This document shows positions 53,590 to 64,000 of a stretch of 64,000 bases of DNA, one piece after another. The stretch covers positions 22,868,954 to 22,932,953 of the forward strand of contig NC_092248.1 of NCBI RefSeq assembly GCF_036320965.1, read 5' to 3'. Position numbers and translations under genes: made by a program. The stretch comes from Panulirus ornatus. Lineage: Eukaryota > Arthropoda > Malacostraca > Decapoda > Palinuridae. Within the stretch, counting starts at the first letter, position 1. Each line of letters begins with the position of its first letter. The notes beneath the pieces are model-generated. The model ran no database searches, was not told the origin of the DNA, and saw only the letters and a list, made by a program, of their open reading frames with translations.

Positions 53590-55724
53590 TTATTTTATAT
53601 TTATTATACTTTGTCGCTGTCTCCCGCGTTTGCGAGGTAGCGCAAGGAAACAGACGAAAGAAATGGCCCAACCCCCCCCCCCATACACATGTATATACAT
53701 ACGTCCACACACGCAAATATACATACCTACACAGCTTTCCATGGCTTACCCCAGACGCTTCACATGCCTTGATTCAATCCACTGACAGCACGTCAACCCC
53801 GGTATACCACATCGCTCCAATTCACTCTATTCCTTGCCCTCCTTTCACCCTCCTGCATGTTCAGGCCCCGATCACACAAAATCTTTTTCACTCCATCCTT
53901 CCACCTCCAATTTGGTCTCAATCTTCTCCTTGTTCCCTCCACCTCCGACACATATATCCTCTTGGTCAGTCTTTCCTCACTCATCCTCTCCATGTGCCCA
54001 AACCACTTCAAAACACCCTCTTCTGCTCTCTCAACCACGCTCTTTTTATTTCCACACATCTCTCTTACCCTTACGTTACTCACTCGATCAAACCACCTCA
54101 CACCACACATTGTCCTCAAACATCTCATTTCCAGCACATCCATCCTCCTGCGCACAACTCTATCCATAGCCCACGCCTCGCAACCATACAACATTGTTGG
54201 AACCACTATTCCTTCAAACATACCCATTTTTGCTTTCCGAGATAATGTTCTCGACTTCCACACATTCTTCAAGGCCCCCAGAATTTTCGCCCCCTCCCCA
54301 ACCCTATGATCCACTTCCGCTTCCATGGTTCCATCCGCTGCCAGATCCACTCCCAGATATCTAAAACACTTCACTTCCTCCAGTTTTTCTCCATTCAAAC
54401 TCACCTCCCAATTGACTTGACCCTCAACCCTACTGTACCTAATAACCTTGCTCTTATTCACATTTACTCTTAACTTTCTTCTTTCACACACTTTACCAAA
54501 CTCAGTCACCAGCTTCTGCAGTTTCTCACATGAATCAGCCACCAGCGCTGTATCATCAGCGAACAACAACTGACTCACTTCCCAAGCTCTCTCATCCCCA
54601 ACAGACTTCATACTTGCCCCTCTTTCCAAAACTCTTGCATTTACCTCCCTAACAACCCCATCCATAAACAAATTAAACAACCATGGAGACATCACACACC
54701 CCTGCCGCAAACCTACATTCACTGAGAACCAATCACTTTCCTCTCTTCCTACACGTACACATGCCTTACATCCTCGATAAAAACTTTTCACTGCTTCTAA
54801 CAACTTTCCTTCCACACCATATATTCTTAATACCTTCCAGAGAGCATCTCTATCAACTCTATCATATGCCTTCTCCAGATCCATAAATGCTACATACAAA
54901 TCCATTTGCTTTTCTAAGTATTTCTCACATACATTCTTCAAAGCAAACACCTGATCCACACATCCTCTACCACTTCTGAAACCACACTGCTCTTCCCCAA
55001 TCTGATGCTCTGTACATGCCTTCACCCTCTCAGTCAATACCCTCCCATATAATTTACCAGGAATACTCAACAAACTTATACCTCTGTAATTTGAGCACTC
55101 ACTCTTATCCCCTTTGCCTTTGTACAATGGCACTATGCACGCATTCCGCCAATCCTCAGGCACCTCACCATGAGTCATACATACATTAAATAACCTTACC
55201 AACCAGTCAACAATACAGTCACCCCCTTTTTTAATAAATTCCACTGCAATACCATCCAAACCTGCTGCCTTGCCGGCTTTCATCTTACACAAAGCTTTCA
55301 CTACCTCTTCTCTGTTTACCAAATCATTTTCCCTAACCCTCTCACTTTCCACACCACCTCGACCAAAACACCCTATATCTGCCACTCTATCATCAAACAC
55401 ATTCAACAAACCTTCAAAATACTCACTCCATCTCCTTCTCACATCACCACTACTTGTTTTCACCTCCCCATTTGCGCCCTTCACTGAAGTTCCCATTTGC
55501 TCCCTTGTCTTACGCACTTTATTTACCTCCTTCCAGAACATCTTTTTATTCTCCCTAAAATTTAATGATACTCTCTCACCCCAACTCTCATTTGCCCTTT
55601 TTTTCACCTCTTGCACCTTTCTCTTGACCTTCTGTCTCTTTCTTTTATACATCTCCCACTCAATTGCATTTTTTCCCTGCAAAAATCGTCCAAATGCCTC
55701 TCTCTTCTCTTTCACTAATACTCT
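53590..55724 (-). mobile_element. RTE-type LINE copy 20, 640-codon intact ORF, 5'-truncated
   Basis: The ORF 53793-55715 is open from EKREAFGRFLQGKNAIEWEMYKRKRQ (linker) through [66 protein letters not shown] and WFGHMERM to DVVYRG and stop. All RT catalytic residues are present. This is the longest uninterrupted RT-bearing ORF apart from copy 3. Short-type 3' UTR with AAAC loop. The endonuclease is absent. Confidence 0.94.
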
Positions 55725-55751
55725 TATATATGTATATATATATTTATTTAT

Positions 55752-56363
55752 TCATTTATTTTGCTTTGTCGCTGTCTTCCGCATTTGCGAGGTAGCGCAA
55801 GGAAACAGAAGAAAGAATGGCCCAACCCACCCCAATACACATGTATATACACACACGTCCACACACGCAAATATACATACCTATACATCTCAATGTACAC
55901 ATACATATACACACACAGACACATACATATATACCCATGCACACAATTCACACTGTCTCCCTTTATTCATTCCCATCGCCACCTCGCCACACATGGAATA
56001 CCATCCCCCTCCCCCTTCATGTGTGCGAGGTAGCGCTAGGAAAAGATAACAAAGGCCCCATTCGTTCACACTCAGTCTCTAGCTGTCATGAAATAATGCC
56101 CGAAACCACAGCTCCCTTTCCACAGCCAGGCACCACACAACTTTCCATGGTTTACCCCTGACGCTTCACATGCCCTGATTCAATCCAATGACAGCGCGTC
56201 AACCCCGGTATACCACATCGATCCAATTCACTCTATTCCTTGCCCTCCTTTCACCCTCCTGAATGTTCAGGCCCCGATCACTCAAAATCTTTTTCACTCC
56301 ATCTTTCCACCTCCAATTTGGTCTCCCACTTCTCGTTCCCTCCACCTCCGACACATATATCCT
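55752..56363 (-). mobile_element. RTE-type LINE copy 21, 3' end with long 3' UTR
   Basis: The long-type 3' UTR (55752-56200) with the large hairpin is followed by the last 50 codons ([10 protein letters not shown]...VYRG). It is joined at 56363 head to head to copy 22. Confidence 0.9.
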
Positions 56364-57996
56364 CACTGATTGATTGCGCAAAAGATGCTTGTGGCATGAG
56401 AAGAGTGGGAGGTGGGTTGATTTGAAAGGGTAGTGAGTGGTGGGATGAAGAAGTAAGATTATTAGTGAAAGAGAAGAGAGAGGCATTTGGACGTTTTTTT
56501 CAGGGAAAAAAATGCAAGTGAGAGGGAGATGTATAAAAGAAAGAGAGAGGAGGTCAAGAGAAAGGTGCAAGAGATGAAAAAGAGGGCAAATGAGAGTTGG
56601 GGTGAAAGAGTATCATTAAATTTTTGGGAGAATAAAAAGATGTTCTGGAAGGAGGTAAATACAGTGCGTAAGACAAGGAAGCAAATGGGAATTTCAGTGA
56701 AGGGCGCAAATGGGGAGGTGATAACAAGTAGTGGTGATGTGAGAAGGAGATGGAGTGAGTATTTTGAAGGTTTGTTGAATGTGTTTGATGATAGAGTGGC
56801 AGATATAGGGTGTTTTTATCGAGGTGGTGTGCAAAGTGAGAGGGTTGGGGAAAATGATTTGGTAAACAGAGAAGAGGTAGTGAAAGCTTTGCGGAAGATG
56901 AAAGCCGGCAAGGCAGCAGGTTTGGATGGTATTGCAGTGGAATTTATTAAAAAAGGGGGTGACTGTATTGTTGACTGGTTGGTAAGGTTATTTTTATGTA
57001 TGTATGACTCATGGTGAGGTGCCTGAGGAATGGCGGAATGCGTGCATAGTGCCATTGTACAAATGCAAAGGGGATAAGAGTGAGTGCTCAAATTACATAG
57101 GTATAAGTTTGTTGAGTATTCCTGGTAAATTATATTGGAAGGTATTGATTGAGAGGGTGAAGGCATGTACAGAGCATCAGATTGGGGAAGAGCAGTGTGG
57201 TTTCAGAAGTGGTAGAAGATGTGTGGATCAGGTGTTTACTTTGAAGAATGTATGTGAGAAATACTTAGAAAAGGAAATGGATTTGTATGTAGCATTTATG
57301 GATCTGGAGAAGGCATATGATAGAGTTGATAGAGATGCTCTGTGGAAGGTATTAAGAATATATGGTGTGGGAGGCAAGTTGTTAGAAGAAGTGAATAGTT
57401 TTTATCGAGTATGTAAGGCATGTGCACGTGTAGGAAGAGAGGAAAGTGATTGGTTCTCAGTGAATGTAGGTTTGCGGCAGGGGTGTGTGATGTCTCCATG
57501 GTTGTTTAATTTGTTTATGAATGGGGTTGTTAGGGAGGTGAATGCAAGAGTTTTGGAAAGAGGGGCAAGTATGAAGTCTGTTGTGGATGAGAGAGCTTGG
57601 GAAGTGAGTCAGTTGTTTTTCGCTGATGATACAGCGCTGGTGGCTGATTCATGTGAGAAACTGCAGAAGCTGGTGACTGAGTTTGGTAAAGTGTGTGAAA
57701 GAAGAAAGTTAAGAGTAAATGTGAATAAGAGCAAGATTATTAGGTACAGTACGGTTGAGTGTCAAGTCAATTGGGAGGTAAGTTTGAATGGAGAAAAACT
57801 GGAGGAAGTAAAGTGTTTTAAATATCTGGGAGTGGATCTGGCAGCGGATGGAACTATGGAAGCGGAAGTGAATCATAGGGTGGGGGAGGGGGCGAAAATC
57901 CTGGGAGCCTTGAAGAATGTGTGGAAGTTGAGAACCTGATCTCGGAAAGCAAAAAAATGGGTATGTTTGAAGGAATAGTGGTTCCAACAATGTTGT
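56364..57996 (+). mobile_element. RTE-type LINE copy 22, linker and RT, lacks the 3' end
   Basis: It starts at IDCAKDACGMRRVGGGLI with TGA for the next arginine. ORF 56487-57017 covers the linker to DWLVRLFLC, a frameshift at 57000, then 57004-57939 covers RT with [18 protein letters not shown] and [11 protein letters not shown]. Coding sequence breaks off at VPTMLY (57996), which abuts the 3' end of copy 23 at a shared TAT. Confidence 0.91.
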
Positions 57997-61961
<3,965 letters not shown>

Positions 61962-62100
61962 TTTTTTTTTTCATACTATTCGCCATTTCCCGCGATAGCG
62001 AGGTAGCGTTAAGAACAGAGGACTGGGCCTTTGAGGGAATATCCTCACCTGGCCCTCTTCTCTGTTCCTTCTTTTGGAAAATTAAGAAAAAAAAAAAAAA
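61962..62100 (-). mobile_element. SINE-like element 5 (3' half)
   Basis: Minus strand from the A/T bend (TTAATTTTCCAAAAGAAGG) through AACAGAGAAGAGGGCC and GGCCCAGTCCTCTG to CGCTACCTCGCTATCGCGGG and GGCGAATAG. The 5' half (LINE 5' UTR-like head) is missing and replaced by A/(TA)n. Confidence 0.75.
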
Positions 62101-62103
62101 AAA

Positions 62104-62973
<870 letters not shown>

Positions 62974-62984
62974 TCGTATATATT

Positions 62985-64000
62985 GGAAAGGTTCACAATT
63001 TTGCGCGTGATCAAGATGAGTCCACGGGGAAAATGAAACACGGAAAGTTCCCAAGTTCACTTTCTTGTAATAATCACATCATCAGGGGAGACACAAGAGA
63101 GAAATATAACAGTCAGTTGATATACATCGAAGAAACAAAGCTAGGACGCCACTTGGTAAACATGTGATTGTCCAAAACATGCAACGAGCGTCCATAAACT
63201 TATCATTTTACAAATCTTATCAACAATAAAGTTATCTAATTTGTACAGACCATCACTAATATTAAGATTATAATTCCCTGTATATTTAATAATGGAAGAT
63301 TGAATGATATTTCTATTGGTAATAGAGTTAGAGTTAACAACTGAAATGGCGTTACTCCAGTCAATACAATGATCATAGTTTTTAACATGATTAAAGAAGT
63401 CATTTGATTCTTGTCCCGTTCTTATACTATATTTATGTTGCTTAAGTCTAACAAAAAGATCCTTACCAGTCTGACCAACATAAAATTTATCACAGTTTCC
63501 TCAAGGAACTTTATAGATGCAACCAAGAGAATTTTCTGATGAATTCCTGATTTAGATATTCTTTATAGTATTATTGTTGCTAAAGGCAACATTTACATTA
63601 AAGGATTTAAGCAACATGGGAAGCAAAGTGAAATTATTATCAAAAGGGAGAACTAAAAGATTCTTGGTGTCAATGGGAGGTTTGGGCTCAACTCTATAAA
63701 ATGATTTCTTTGCTAACTTAAAGGATTTATCAATGAAAGATCTAGGGTACTTTAACTTAGATCCAATAGAATATATCTTCTCAAACTCATCATCAATAAA
63801 CTCTGGACTGCAAATACGCAATGCCCTTAGGAACATAGATTGAAATGATAATTTAACTCTGTCATGTTGAGATGAGTAATAATGGATATATGAGCATACA
63901 TTAGTGGGTTTTCTGTATATGCTAAACTTAAACTTGTTTCCTTGTCTATGGATCATGCAATCTAAAAACGGTAACATATCATTATTTTCATTTTCTACAG
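62985..64000 (-). mobile_element. Penelope-like element 6, continues beyond the window
   Basis: The terminal region (62985-63180) is followed on the minus strand by a decayed GIY-YIG ORF (63190-63550; VGQTGKDLFVRLKQH-like region and NRNIIQSSIIKYTGNYNLN) and then the RT C-terminal part (63552-63977: MLPFLDCMIHRQGNKFKFSIYRKPTNVCS). It is about as similar to element 1 as a sister copy would be. The YVDD box lies outside the window. Confidence 0.88.
63049..63089 (-). ncRNA. Hammerhead-like motif, stem II weakened
   Basis: Minus strand: UCCC, CUGAUGA, UGUGAUUAUUACAA, GAAA, GUGAAC, UU, GGGA. The catalytic core is kept, but the last base of stem II is A instead of C and the stem III loop is GA. Confidence 0.42.

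Overview
The window is repeat-dense, AT-rich nuclear DNA from an invertebrate. I infer an arthropod, most likely a decapod crustacean, from the nested LINE, Penelope and (TA)n content and from one recognisable host exon; no single sequence proves the taxon. There are no operons or prokaryotic genes. The only host gene I can name with reasonable confidence is the C-terminal exon of a Cys-loop ligand-gated ion channel (33433-33774, minus). A 90-nt internal exon at 26020-26109 is possible.

The dominant component is one family of RTE-type LINE, present here as about 24 pieces in both orientations. The reconstructed order is a 5' UTR of about 130 nt, a single ORF of about 997 codons (AP-type endonuclease, linker, reverse transcriptase with FADD, C-terminal domain with WFGHMERM and GRPNWRW, no RNase H), and a 3' UTR ending in a small stem-loop followed by A-rich/(TA)n sequence. 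The best copy (18842-22150, minus) is interrupted by one amber codon. Most other copies are 5'-truncated or rearranged. A family of short (about 235 bp) SINE-like elements shares the LINE's 5' UTR and its 3' stem-loop. Long (TA)n arrays separate or flank nearly every copy.

Layout: 1-1660 decayed Ty3/Gypsy Gag-protease (minus). 1666-4720 decayed RT/RNase H of a second non-LTR element, whose RNase H is split by a 38-bp minisatellite of about 37 units. 4900-5400 Gag-like zinc-knuckle remnant. 5703-16902 LINE copies and SINEs. 16912-18660 Penelope-like element (PLE) with RT and GIY-YIG. 18842-25006 LINE copies, including the near-complete one. 25018-25361 PLE terminal palindrome containing hammerhead-like motifs. 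25528-26308 unique DNA. 26309-33384 two long LINE copies head to tail. 33385-35772 host gene exon and unique DNA. 35773-39540 PLE fragments interrupted by a 2.3-kb fold-back element. 39563-41400 (ATCATCTCCACCAC)-type satellite, ending at a 100-N gap. 41501-62840 more LINE copies. 62985-64000 PLE running off the window.

Functionally the window reads as a layered retroelement landscape. The LINE supplies RT/endonuclease and probably mobilises the short elements through the shared 3' stem-loop. PLEs carry their own RT, GIY-YIG nuclease and probable ribozymes. The (TA)n tracts appear to be both products and preferred sites of insertion.
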